From Ectopseudomonas mendocina (GTDB taxonomy: Bacteria; Pseudomonadota; Gammaproteobacteria; Pseudomonadales; Pseudomonadaceae), in NCBI RefSeq assembly GCF_008041835.1, contig NZ_VRYE01000053.1, positions 1-64,000 of the forward strand: 64,000 nucleotides of DNA, given 5' to 3'. The notes beneath the pieces were generated by a model. That model saw nothing but the letters and a program-made list of their open reading frames with translations, searched no databases and had not been told where the DNA came from. Shown here in pieces: positions 57,009-64,000 of the stretch. Position numbers and translations under genes: made by a program. Position 1 is the stretch's first letter, and each line of letters starts with the position of its first letter.

Positions 57009-59555
57009 ATGCCTCCATTTTCATTCCTGAAACGCCTGTGGCCTCGAAGCGAGCGTGCCCTTACGGACAGCTTCGCGCACCCGGCCGAGCAGATGATTAC
57101 TCCTGAAATCAAGCGGTACCTGGAGAACCATAACTGGCGAAATCTTCGGTACCCACCTTACCAAGAGGGATATCCGGGGCTGGTTAGCGGCCAGTGGTTC
57201 ATGCGCAATTATCAGCACGAGCTGTTCGATCGGATCATTCATTCAGTCGGAATGCCTGCCAGTGACCTCAAGCTCTACGTTGAGCCGATACTGGTGAATT
57301 TCGCTGAGTTGGCGCACATGCTGCCGGCGTCGGAGAACCACCATCACTCCGGGCCAGGGGGATTGCTACGGCATAGCCTTGAGGTCGCCTCGCTTACCCT
57401 GGATGGGTGCCTTACGACCGCCTTTGATACAAACGAGACCCCGGCACGGCGAAGCATGCGCCTTCGTCGGTGGTACGTCGCGGGCATTGCATCAGGGCTG
57501 CTACACGATGCTGGGAAGCCTCTCACGGATATTCGCGCCACCGATTTTGAAGGCAACAACCAGTGGATCTACGCGCAAGAGACGCTTCATGACTGGTCTG
57601 TGCGCAACAAGCTGACCCGCTATTTCCTGCATTGGAATTCCAATAGGCATGGGAACCACGTGCAGGTTTCTGTAGCGCAAGCGACACGAATCATTCCTCC
57701 AACCGTACAGGCATGGCTGATTGAAGGTGGCCACGACATCTACGAAGCGCTCCTCGATGCCATTTCCGGTACCGGAAGCTCGCCTCTGACCGAGCTGGTC
57801 AAGTGGGCCGACTCTGCATCGACCAAGCGTGACCTCAATCGAGGCTCGAATAATGGCGGGAGCAACGCAACAGGCGTCCCGGTACCGCGGCTGGTGTCGG
57901 ATGCAATGCTGCGGTTGCTGAGTGACGGAACCTGGAAGATCAACACGCCTGCCGGCCGAGTTTGGGTTGCAACTGATGGTGTCTACATCGCTTGGAACCA
58001 GGGTGCCGAAGAGATTGTGAGCATGCTCGTCGGTGATGGGGTTGTGGCCATCCCGCGATCACCTGACACGCTAATTGGCACTTTGGTAGAGCACGGGATA
58101 GCAGAGAGAGCCCCAAGCGGCGACCTGTATTGGCTGGTGACGCCTCACCTTCTCCGTAAAAACGGCAAAGGCCCGGCGCTGCGCTGCATGAAGCTTGTGA
58201 ATCCGGACATCCTTTTTCCAACCACGCCGATTCCGCCGCCAGTTTCCATTAGCCTTGGGAAGGAAGGAAAGCAGAAGGATGTCATTGCTCCTAACGATAC
58301 GGCTGGCGCAGCAGCGAACGCGCTGAGTGAACATCAGGAAGACCTGTTTGGGGCTGATCTGACTGGGGACTCGAGCGGGGATACTGACGCTGATTCGCTG
58401 CCTACACCTTCTAAAGAATCCGCATCGTCGAAGCCAGCAAGAAAGAAAAAAGCGGCTCCAAGGCAAGCAGCTCCGGTACCAACAACCGCCTCTTCAGGGG
58501 TTAGCCTCAAACAAGCGCAGAATCCCGCCGAAGAGGCCCCTGTTGGCCCTGTTAGTGTGGAGTCAGCGCCGGCAGCTGACGATACGGCTGCAATTGCTTC
58601 CTCCCAACCAGAGGAAGCTTTGGATGCTGAGGAGGAGGAAGAAGCACCTCAGGAGCCACCTGCCAGCCTTGAGGAAATGCTGCTTTTCTTGAGTCCCCAT
58701 TCCCCGGCGGCTGAGCCCCTTCAAGAAGAACCACTCCCGGCCGCTGAGGCTGAAAGTAGCACCGAGCCCTCTGACGCTGATACCCAAGTCGGATCAGAGC
58801 AAGGGGCGCAGGAGCTGTTGCCTCGTCAGGAAAAGATCTCCCTCAACTCCATCATGGGGCAAGGCAAACGCACGCCTAAAACTACGCCTCCGTTGGAATC
58901 GAAGAAGCAGAAAGTTGGAGAAGCCGGCCCTGTGGAAAATGAGGTCCCAGGCGCTGGCAGTATCCTGCCAGCGGATGTCGTGTCGAAGCTCACAGCGCAC
59001 GAATGCTACCTGTTGGAACAACAACCTGAGCTTGCCCAAAAGCTCATCACCGCGACTCAAGACCCAGAGAACGCGGCATTAGCAAGAAACAAGGTATTCG
59101 TTCGACTGGGAAAATCTTCGTTCCTTGCTGAAGACATCCACCCGCTCGTCCATGCGGGCTGGTTGTGGCAGGACATTACGGTCGAAGGGCCTGCTCTGAC
59201 CCGCACGCTACAGTCCCGTGAAGGCTTCATGCTCACCGCCGACTACAGCGTCATCTACTGCAAGTTAGCGGAGCTGGACTGGGCTATTCCTCACATATCC
59301 CGGCTTCGCGAGGCCGACATCCCAAGCCTCGAGCAAGCTGTGAAGTCGCTGATCGAGAAGGCCGTACTTGAGGAAATAGGCGGGTCGCCTGTGCTCAGCC
59401 TCACAACCTACATGCTCACGAATGTCGCTGAGCAGTTCGGTATCACATCAACATCCCTAGAGAACGCAGTGTTCTGCTTCCGCGATGCCGTCAAGGTTGC
59501 CAAGCGCAGAAAAATCTTCGTTCGCCCCCTTTACGAGGAGCTTCCCAAAAAATGA
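57009..59555 (+). CDS. traI: MobH-type relaxase TraI, 848 aa
   Basis: MobH (TraI_2) relaxases of SXT, R27 and IncA-C plasmids nick oriT. The N-terminal region matches: ITPEIKRYLENHNWRNLRYPPY, then the HHH signature in SENHHHSGPGGLLRHSLEVA (about residue 110) and HD-type GLLHDAGKPL (about 162). The middle (about 430-680) is Pro/Ala/Glu-rich and disordered, and a C-terminal helical domain of about 180 residues follows. ATG 57009 fits the dyad spacing and has GAGAAG upstream; ATG 56994 is the alternative. The oriT is not obvious; the intergenic stretch at 56926-57008 is one candidate. traD overlaps its stop. Confidence 0.9.
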   Translation: MPPFSFLKRLWPRSERALTDSFAHPAEQMITPEIKRYLENHNWRNLRYPPYQEGYPGLVSGQWFMRNYQHELFDRIIHSVGMPASDLKLYVEPILVNFAELAHMLPASENHHHSGPGGLLRHSLEVASLTLDGCLTTAFDTNETPARRSMRLRRWYVAGIASGLLHDAGKPLTDIRATDFEGNNQWIYAQETLHDWSVRNKLTRYFLHWNSNRHGNHVQVSVAQATRIIPPTVQAWLIEGGHDIYEALLDAISGTGSSPLTELVKWADSASTKRDLNRGSNNGGSNATGVPVPRLVSDAMLRLLSDGTWKINTPAGRVWVATDGVYIAWNQGAEEIVSMLVGDGVVAIPRSPDTLIGTLVEHGIAERAPSGDLYWLVTPHLLRKNGKGPALRCMKLVNPDILFPTTPIPPPVSISLGKEGKQKDVIAPNDTAGAAANALSEHQEDLFGADLTGDSSGDTDADSLPTPSKESASSKPARKKKAAPRQAAPVPTTASSGVSLKQAQNPAEEAPVGPVSVESAPAADDTAAIASSQPEEALDAEEEEEAPQEPPASLEEMLLFLSPHSPAAEPLQEEPLPAAEAESSTEPSDADTQVGSEQGAQELLPRQEKISLNSIMGQGKRTPKTTPPLESKKQKVGEAGPVENEVPGAGSILPADVVSKLTAHECYLLEQQPELAQKLITATQDPENAALARNKVFVRLGKSSFLAEDIHPLVHAGWLWQDITVEGPALTRTLQSREGFMLTADYSVIYCKLAELDWAIPHISRLREADIPSLEQAVKSLIEKAVLEEIGGSPVLSLTTYMLTNVAEQFGITSTSLENAVFCFRDAVKVAKRRKIFVRPLYEELPKK

Positions 59556-61381
59556 GTGAATGGGACTACACCAGTTACTGGCGGAAAAACTACGAGGCGC
59601 GGGAAGCTGTTGCGTGGGGTTCGTCCATGCTTGCCGGCACCGCCGTTCAACTGATGACGGAGATGCCGGTAACCCCATACCTGATCACGCTTGGCGTGCA
59701 GGCTGGATTCGCCCTGGCGGCCATACCAAGGGCACTCCGCGTTCATAGGGCAAAAGCATGTCTCGTTGGAGCAGATCTCTCCTTCATCACCTTGGAGGAG
59801 GTGATGGAGCTGGTGAAGAGACACCCTCACGAGTTCTATTTCGGCGAAGCTTTCCCTTGGCGGCAGCGGCACGGCCAGTACGCATTCGAGCTCCAGGCGA
59901 TGGATATCGAGGCCATTATCGGTAAGCGTGGCCGCCGCAACGCTGATGTTAAGGGTACGAAATGGATACACGGGATCGGCATGGATGAGGAGGAGCCATG
60001 TTTCCGGCCAGCAGACCAGCGTTCGATCCACCACCTCGTACTGGGCACAACAGGGGCCGGTAAGACCCGCTGGTTCGACCTGGCCATATCCCAGTGTATC
60101 GCTCGTGGTGAACCGGTGATCGTGATCGATCCGAAAGGCGATAAAGGCCTAGCCGAAACATGTGAGCGGACATGCAAGGCGATGGGGAAGGCCAGCCTGT
60201 TCAAATATTTCCACCCTGCGCATCCTGACAAGTCGGTTCGTTTGTCTTTGACCAAGAACTACGGCCGCGCAACTGAAGTTGCCTCCCGTGTCGCAGTGCT
60301 GATGAAAAGCGAAGCCGGCGATCCGTTCCAAGCCTTTGCGCAGATGTCCTTGAACAGCGTGATTCAAGCCATGTTGATCTGCAACATCCTGCCCACCCTT
60401 GTCGGCCTCAGGAGAACCCTTGAGGGGGATGTTCCTGGGCTGACAATCAAGGTGGTCATGGCCTTCGGTTCAAAGGTCTTCGGTGAAGATGAATTCGCGA
60501 GAATGGCCGAATCAGCAATTCTTTCAGCCAAGGTTCGGAACATCGAAGAAAAGGCGAAGGTATTGCGGAAGGTCTATTACAACGACATCGCGAAGGTGGA
60601 AGCCAATACCGATCTGGAAGGCCTGCTCACCATGCTCGAGCACGAGCGATCGCACTTCAGCAAGATGATTGCTGGCCTTCTTCCAATCCTGGTGATGCTT
60701 ACCTCCGGTGAAATGGGGCCGCTGCTTTCCCCGCACACCGACGATGAAGACCCGCGCCGAATCAGTGACTTGAACTCTGTCATCAACGCCGACCAGGTTC
60801 TTTACCTGGGCCTCGACTCGCTTGCTGACTCAATGGTGGGCTCAACCATCGGCTCGCTGGCGCTGGCCGATCTGGCATCGACCGCAGGCGAGATCTACAA
60901 CCACAGGTTGCCCAAGCCGGTGAACATCTTTGTCGACGAGGCTGCTGAGGTGATCAATGACCAGCTCATCCAGCTGCTGAACAAGGGCCGCGGCGCAGGA
61001 ATAAATCTCTACATCGCAACCCAGACCATCGCCGACTTCAAGGCCCGCATGGGTGACGAAGCCAAGGCCATGCAGGTTCTGGGGAACGCGAACAACATCA
61101 TCTGCCTCCGCATCCTTGATACCGATACGCAGGAGTTCGTGGCGAAAAAGATGACGCCAACTCGCTACAAATACGTCATGCGTACTCAGGGCAACTCGGC
61201 AGGTGAAGGCGGGGTGGTGCAGGGCGGGAATGTTGGTGAGCGCCTTATGCAAGAGGAGGGCGAGCGCTTCCCAACAGCGCTCCTCGGCGAGCTACCAGAC
61301 CTCGAATATCTCGCAGTGTTTGCGGGCGGCGATATCCGCAAGGGGCGACTGCCCATCCTCACCGGCCCGACTGCCAACTGA
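59552..61381 (+). CDS. traD: Type IV coupling protein TraD, 609 aa
   Basis: Hexameric ATPase that links the relaxosome to the secretion channel. Two hydrophobic segments near the N-terminus (about 22-60) anchor it. Walker A is GTTGAGKT (about 166-173), with VIVIDPKGDKG after it; Walker B is VNIFVDEAAEV (about 457-467), followed by NKGRGAGINLYIATQT. The build matches the SXT/ICE TraD group. It overlaps traI by ATGA and needs the same promoter. Confidence 0.93.
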   Translation: MSEWDYTSYWRKNYEAREAVAWGSSMLAGTAVQLMTEMPVTPYLITLGVQAGFALAAIPRALRVHRAKACLVGADLSFITLEEVMELVKRHPHEFYFGEAFPWRQRHGQYAFELQAMDIEAIIGKRGRRNADVKGTKWIHGIGMDEEEPCFRPADQRSIHHLVLGTTGAGKTRWFDLAISQCIARGEPVIVIDPKGDKGLAETCERTCKAMGKASLFKYFHPAHPDKSVRLSLTKNYGRATEVASRVAVLMKSEAGDPFQAFAQMSLNSVIQAMLICNILPTLVGLRRTLEGDVPGLTIKVVMAFGSKVFGEDEFARMAESAILSAKVRNIEEKAKVLRKVYYNDIAKVEANTDLEGLLTMLEHERSHFSKMIAGLLPILVMLTSGEMGPLLSPHTDDEDPRRISDLNSVINADQVLYLGLDSLADSMVGSTIGSLALADLASTAGEIYNHRLPKPVNIFVDEAAEVINDQLIQLLNKGRGAGINLYIATQTIADFKARMGDEAKAMQVLGNANNIICLRILDTDTQEFVAKKMTPTRYKYVMRTQGNSAGEGGVVQGGNVGERLMQEEGERFPTALLGELPDLEYLAVFAGGDIRKGRLPILTGPTAN

Positions 61382-61395
61382 TTCCGGAGCAAAAA

Positions 61396-61752
61396 ATGAC
61401 TGTCTCGATTCCACTAGAAATTCAGCGGCTCACTGGCCTGGATGAGGCCTCAACAACTCGACTGCGCACGTTTGACCTGGAATGGCGTTGTGGCACGCAA
61501 TTCATCTTCAAGATGCTTGAGGCGGGCCATAAACCCGAGGTAATTGGTGCGGCCCTGATTGATGTGCTGGTGGCCTACCAGCGTATGTGTCGCGAGGGCA
61601 TCAGCGACTTCATTCGGCTCCGGGTGGTGCTCGGCCACATCCTCCAGATCCTCACGAGCTACGGCAACGCCCCTGCACCGGATGATGTTGTCTTGTGGTG
61701 CGAAACAACCAATGTCCCGCAACCTATCCGGGAGTTCCTGATCAATGGCTGA
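61396..61752 (+). CDS. Conserved transfer-region protein, 118 aa
   Basis: GGAGC precedes ATG 61396, 15 nt after traD. Soluble and helical, with Cys residues (WRCGTQF, WCETT). A small gene of this size commonly lies between traD and the DUF4400 gene in SXT-like systems (TraJ position), but I cannot show homology. It overlaps the next gene by 8 nt. Confidence 0.65.
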   Translation: MTVSIPLEIQRLTGLDEASTTRLRTFDLEWRCGTQFIFKMLEAGHKPEVIGAALIDVLVAYQRMCREGISDFIRLRVVLGHILQILTSYGNAPAPDDVVLWCETTNVPQPIREFLING

Positions 61753-62392
61753 GATGCTTGAAGAAAAGTGGCCAAAAGGCGTTATGGCCTCTATAGCGTT
61801 CTTCTTCGTCCTGATCCTGATGCTGGCAACCGTTGCGCCGAACAAGCTGGTGGATACGGTAATGCTGAAAGAGCGGAAATGGGGCATCGAACTGCTTGGC
61901 GATTCCGACATGGATAAGGTGCTTGAAAAGACCAATCGCTACTACTCGGCACTTGTCATCGACTCCGGGGCAAAAAAGGTTGTCTCCGACATGCTGATGC
62001 CTCGAGGCGGCACCGTGGATGCCTTCGAAAAGAACGTGGATTGGTGGTTTCGGTATCTTGAGTCCCGAGGTGAGGCCGTCCAGAAAATCATCTACCAGAT
62101 GGTTTACCGGATCGTTTTAACGCTTTACTGGCTGCCACTGCTGATCGCGGTTCTGGTGCCGGCCATTTACGCCGGCTGGATGCGCTGGAATGCCAAGCGG
62201 CATGGATTCGACTACTCATCACCGTTCTTGAACAACAACGCCGCGATCGTCCTGTCATGGGGCGGAATGCTCATCGTGCTCAGCGTGTTGATGCCTCTAC
62301 CTTTACCGCCGCTCGTTATCTCAACCTTCATCGTCATCATGCTGCCTGTCGTGCTGTCCGTGCTGATCAGCAACCTGCCAAAGCGCATTTGA
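61745..62392 (+). CDS. DUF4400 integral membrane protein, 215 aa
   Basis: Conjugation-linked membrane protein known from integrating elements and plasmids next to TraD. One N-terminal helix (about 14-32), a soluble section with Trp-rich WWFRYLESRGE, then about three helices (about 115-140, 165-185 and 190-210). Its role in coupling or DNA translocation is not established. Confidence 0.82.
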   Translation: MAEMLEEKWPKGVMASIAFFFVLILMLATVAPNKLVDTVMLKERKWGIELLGDSDMDKVLEKTNRYYSALVIDSGAKKVVSDMLMPRGGTVDAFEKNVDWWFRYLESRGEAVQKIIYQMVYRIVLTLYWLPLLIAVLVPAIYAGWMRWNAKRHGFDYSSPFLNNNAAIVLSWGGMLIVLSVLMPLPLPPLVISTFIVIMLPVVLSVLISNLPKRI

Positions 62393-62393
62393 A

Positions 62394-62416
62394 TTCTGAC
62401 CATAAAACCGCCTGAA
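62394..62416 (+). promoter_or_regulatory. 23-bp dyad upstream of the dsbA-like/traL/traE operon
   Basis: TTCTGAC-CATAAAACC-GCCTGAA followed by AACGGAACT. It begins right after the DUF4400 stop and ends 63 nt before ATG 62480. Confidence 0.8.
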
Positions 62417-62479
62417 AACGGAACTTTCAGGCTGCGTTTATCCGCAGAATGCCCCTAACACCACGACAGGCTGACCCTT

Positions 62480-63265
62480 ATGGCAACGAAAACGACACCC
62501 TCGAAAACGATCCCTTTTGCTATTGCTATCACAGCCCTTGCCACTGCTCTGGTAGTTGGCTCGTACTACCACTTCACCACCATGAGCCAGCTACAAGGCC
62601 AAGTCAAAAGCCTCGAGGGTGAATTGTCTGTTGCGAAAGCACAGGCAGTTGACCCCGCCGCGATCCAAGAGATTGTCGATAACCTCAAACAGCTTCCAGA
62701 AGATGATATCCCCGCAGCTCCGGACAACTGGATCTATGGATCTTCATCTGCTCGGTACACGCTCGTCGAGATGACGGATACGGAATGTCCTTACTGCCGC
62801 GATCACTTCCCCCTGCTGAAAGCGCTTATCGAGTCGTCAGCGGGGCAAATCAATGCCGCGATTCTCCATGTCCCAGCCCTTGGAGAGGCCTCCCGGCGAC
62901 AAGCCCTGGCCATCGAGTGTGCTGGTGAGCAAGGTGGCTCAGATGCTGCCTGGAAGTACACCCAGACGGTGTTCGATAAAACCGGTGGCAACGGCAAGGG
63001 AGTTTCGGAATCGCTCGTGTCTCTTGCGACCGATCTTGGCCTGGATGGGAAGCGCTTTGCAGCCTGCACAGACTCGAAGCAGGCCATCGAGCGAGTAACT
63101 GGCGATCTCGATCAAGCCATTAAGCTGGGCATCCAACAGACCCCTTCGACCCTGCTCCTGGACAACCAGACAGGTATGTCGATGGTCCTCCAAGGTGCTA
63201 ACGCTAGTCATGAAGGCATCCTCAAAGCGATAGCCAGCCTCAGCAAAGCAGGGGGTGGCAAGTGA
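62480..63265 (+). CDS. DsbA-like thioredoxin-fold protein of the transfer operon, 261 aa
   Basis: N-terminal anchor (about residues 11-30), a coiled-coil stalk (MSQLQGQVKSLEGELSVAKA), then the thioredoxin fold with TECPYCRDHFP (CPYC, about residue 100) and the cis-Pro loop TPSTLLLDNQTG. It occupies the place of DsbC in the SXT traL-E-K-B-V-dsbC family of gene orders, here before traL. Its partner at 50953 shares the CPYC site but is diverged. It probably forms disulfides in pilus or mating proteins. Confidence 0.88.
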   Translation: MATKTTPSKTIPFAIAITALATALVVGSYYHFTTMSQLQGQVKSLEGELSVAKAQAVDPAAIQEIVDNLKQLPEDDIPAAPDNWIYGSSSARYTLVEMTDTECPYCRDHFPLLKALIESSAGQINAAILHVPALGEASRRQALAIECAGEQGGSDAAWKYTQTVFDKTGGNGKGVSESLVSLATDLGLDGKRFAACTDSKQAIERVTGDLDQAIKLGIQQTPSTLLLDNQTGMSMVLQGANASHEGILKAIASLSKAGGGK

Positions 63266-63549
63266 GTGAGCCAATCAAAATCCCGGCATACATCGACCAG
63301 CCGCCGCACGTGATGTTTTGGCGTTTGGATGAGGTCATGCCGATAGGGATCGGTTTGGTTGCAGGCGTTCTTCTGGCACAGCTGATTCTTTGCACAGTGG
63401 TAGGTCTCCTGCTCGCCCGCTTCTATCGGCGCTTCTGCGACAACCGCCCTGACGGCTATCTGCTTCACGCTATTTACTGGCACTGGGGAGCTATTGGCCG
63501 GAAGAGTGTGCGATCCATGCCCAATTCCTACGAGAGAGAGTTCGTCTGA
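63262..63549 (+). CDS. traL: TraL pilus assembly protein, 95 aa
   Basis: GTG start overlapping the previous stop. IPAYIDQPPHVMFWRLDEVMP is the TraL opening; two membrane helices follow (about 31-52, then a second hydrophobic part), and YWHWGAIG near the end. TraL is a small inner-membrane part of the F-type channel (VirB3-like). Confidence 0.9.
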   Translation: MSEPIKIPAYIDQPPHVMFWRLDEVMPIGIGLVAGVLLAQLILCTVVGLLLARFYRRFCDNRPDGYLLHAIYWHWGAIGRKSVRSMPNSYEREFV

Positions 63550-64000
63550 TGCTTTTTAAGTCGCTTAGCAATTCGTTCGATGGCATGCGGGGAGAAAATC
63601 AGTTCTTGCGCATTGCCGTTGCAGGCCTTGTATTGAGCAATCTGCTGGTGTCTTGCTCTGCTCTCAACAAGGATGAAGTGGTCACTGTGATACCGCCTAC
63701 CCTGACTGAGACCGCCTGGGTCAGTAAAACGCAAAGTTCCGGGGAGTACGCCGACGCATGGGCTCTTTACATCGCAATGATGCTAGGCAACGTTACCCCG
63801 CATAATGCCTCTGTCGTAAAAGACGCCCTGGGGCCTATCCTCGACAAGTCGATCTATCAAGATACGATGAAGGTTCTCGATACTCAGATTCATCAGATCC
63901 GCCAGGATCGAGTGACCCTGAGCTTCGAGCCGCAGAAAGTGCTCCGCGATAACCTCAACGAGAACAAGTTCTACGTTACTGGTCGCTCCGTAAGCGAAGG
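63549..64000 (+). CDS. traE: TraE pilus assembly protein, N-terminal 150 codons (cut by window end)
   Basis: ATG 63549 overlaps the traL stop. A membrane segment (about residues 22-38) is followed by a VirB8-like periplasmic domain: PPTLTETAWVSKTQSSGEYADAWALYIAMMLGNVTP read in parts is typical of TraE. The frame is open to the last base. Full TraE is usually near 200 aa, so about 50 residues are missing. Confidence 0.9.
   Translation, partial: MLFKSLSNSFDGMRGENQFLRIAVAGLVLSNLLVSCSALNKDEVVTVIPPTLTETAWVSKTQSSGEYADAWALYIAMMLGNVTPHNASVVKDALGPILDKSIYQDTMKVLDTQIHQIRQDRVTLSFEPQKVLRDNLNENKFYVTGRSVSE

Overview
The window looks like the backbone of a large self-transmissible plasmid from Pseudomonas or a close relative. 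The reasons are an iteron origin with a Rep_3-type initiator, a parA-parS-parB cassette, an MvaT-type H-NS protein (a Pseudomonas-specific family), HU and NdpA/YejK homologues, a CsrA/RsmA homologue, and an F/SXT-like transfer system (MobH relaxase, TraD, DUF4400 protein, DsbA-like protein, TraL, TraE, TraN). There are no rRNA, tRNA, IS or resistance genes and no CRISPR array. A plasmid-borne MvaT + HU + NdpA trio is what I remember of pCAR1 (IncP-7), and plasmid Rsm homologues are known from pQBR103. I cannot assign an incompatibility group from sequence alone.

Layout. 0-5.5 kb: small minus-strand genes, a gene-poor stretch with nested inverted repeats and a probable structured RNA, and a gene for a Tus-like replication-terminus protein with a 17-bp inverted repeat in front of it. 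5.5-17.5 kb: UvrD-like helicase, repA, oriV (two iteron blocks, a perfect DnaA box, an AT-rich stretch), parA, four parS-like palindromes, parB, a second ParB-domain protein, MvaT. 17.5-31 kb: accessory genes, mostly minus strand (integrase, ART-like proteins, GNAT, diverged adenine methylase, ASCH-like protein, tyrosine phosphatase, SPFH protein, SppA-like protease, NdpA). 31-37 kb: DEAH helicase, HU, an operon of membrane protein + second UvrD-like helicase + HExxH membrane protein, and a PLD-like protein. 37-45.8 kb and 52.5-57 kb: three plus-strand operons in which nearly every gene has its own structured leader. They encode a CobS-like ATPase, a DUF3150 protein, a CobT-like VWA/HExxH protein, a frameshifted DNA methylase, many tiny proteins, and SSB-RecT-YqaJ exonuclease. 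45.8-52.4 kb: TraN, a lipoprotein, CsrA, a ParB-like protein and a lipoprotein/DsbA-like operon. 57-64 kb: traI, traD and the start of the pilus-assembly genes; traE is cut by the window end.

Two unannotated regulatory systems stand out. First, a 23-bp dyad, TTCAGRC-N9-GCCTGAA, occurs nine times. In eight cases it lies 56-66 nt before a start codon in the reading direction of the gene, tying relaxase, pilus, TraN, lipoprotein/DsbA, SPFH, ParB-like and helicase operons into one apparent regulon. Second, about 18 intergenic leaders share a GC-rich hairpin followed, in most, by a pyrimidine-rich anti-Shine-Dalgarno that can pair with a GGAG Shine-Dalgarno just before the start codon. Nine carry GGA at the tip of the first hairpin, the architecture bound by CsrA, and the plasmid encodes its own CsrA.

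Inferred division of labour: RepA/iterons/Tus-like protein control replication; ParAB and the nucleoid proteins handle maintenance and silencing; the Red-like module, helicases and SSB handle recombination of incoming or damaged plasmid DNA; the tra genes transfer it.
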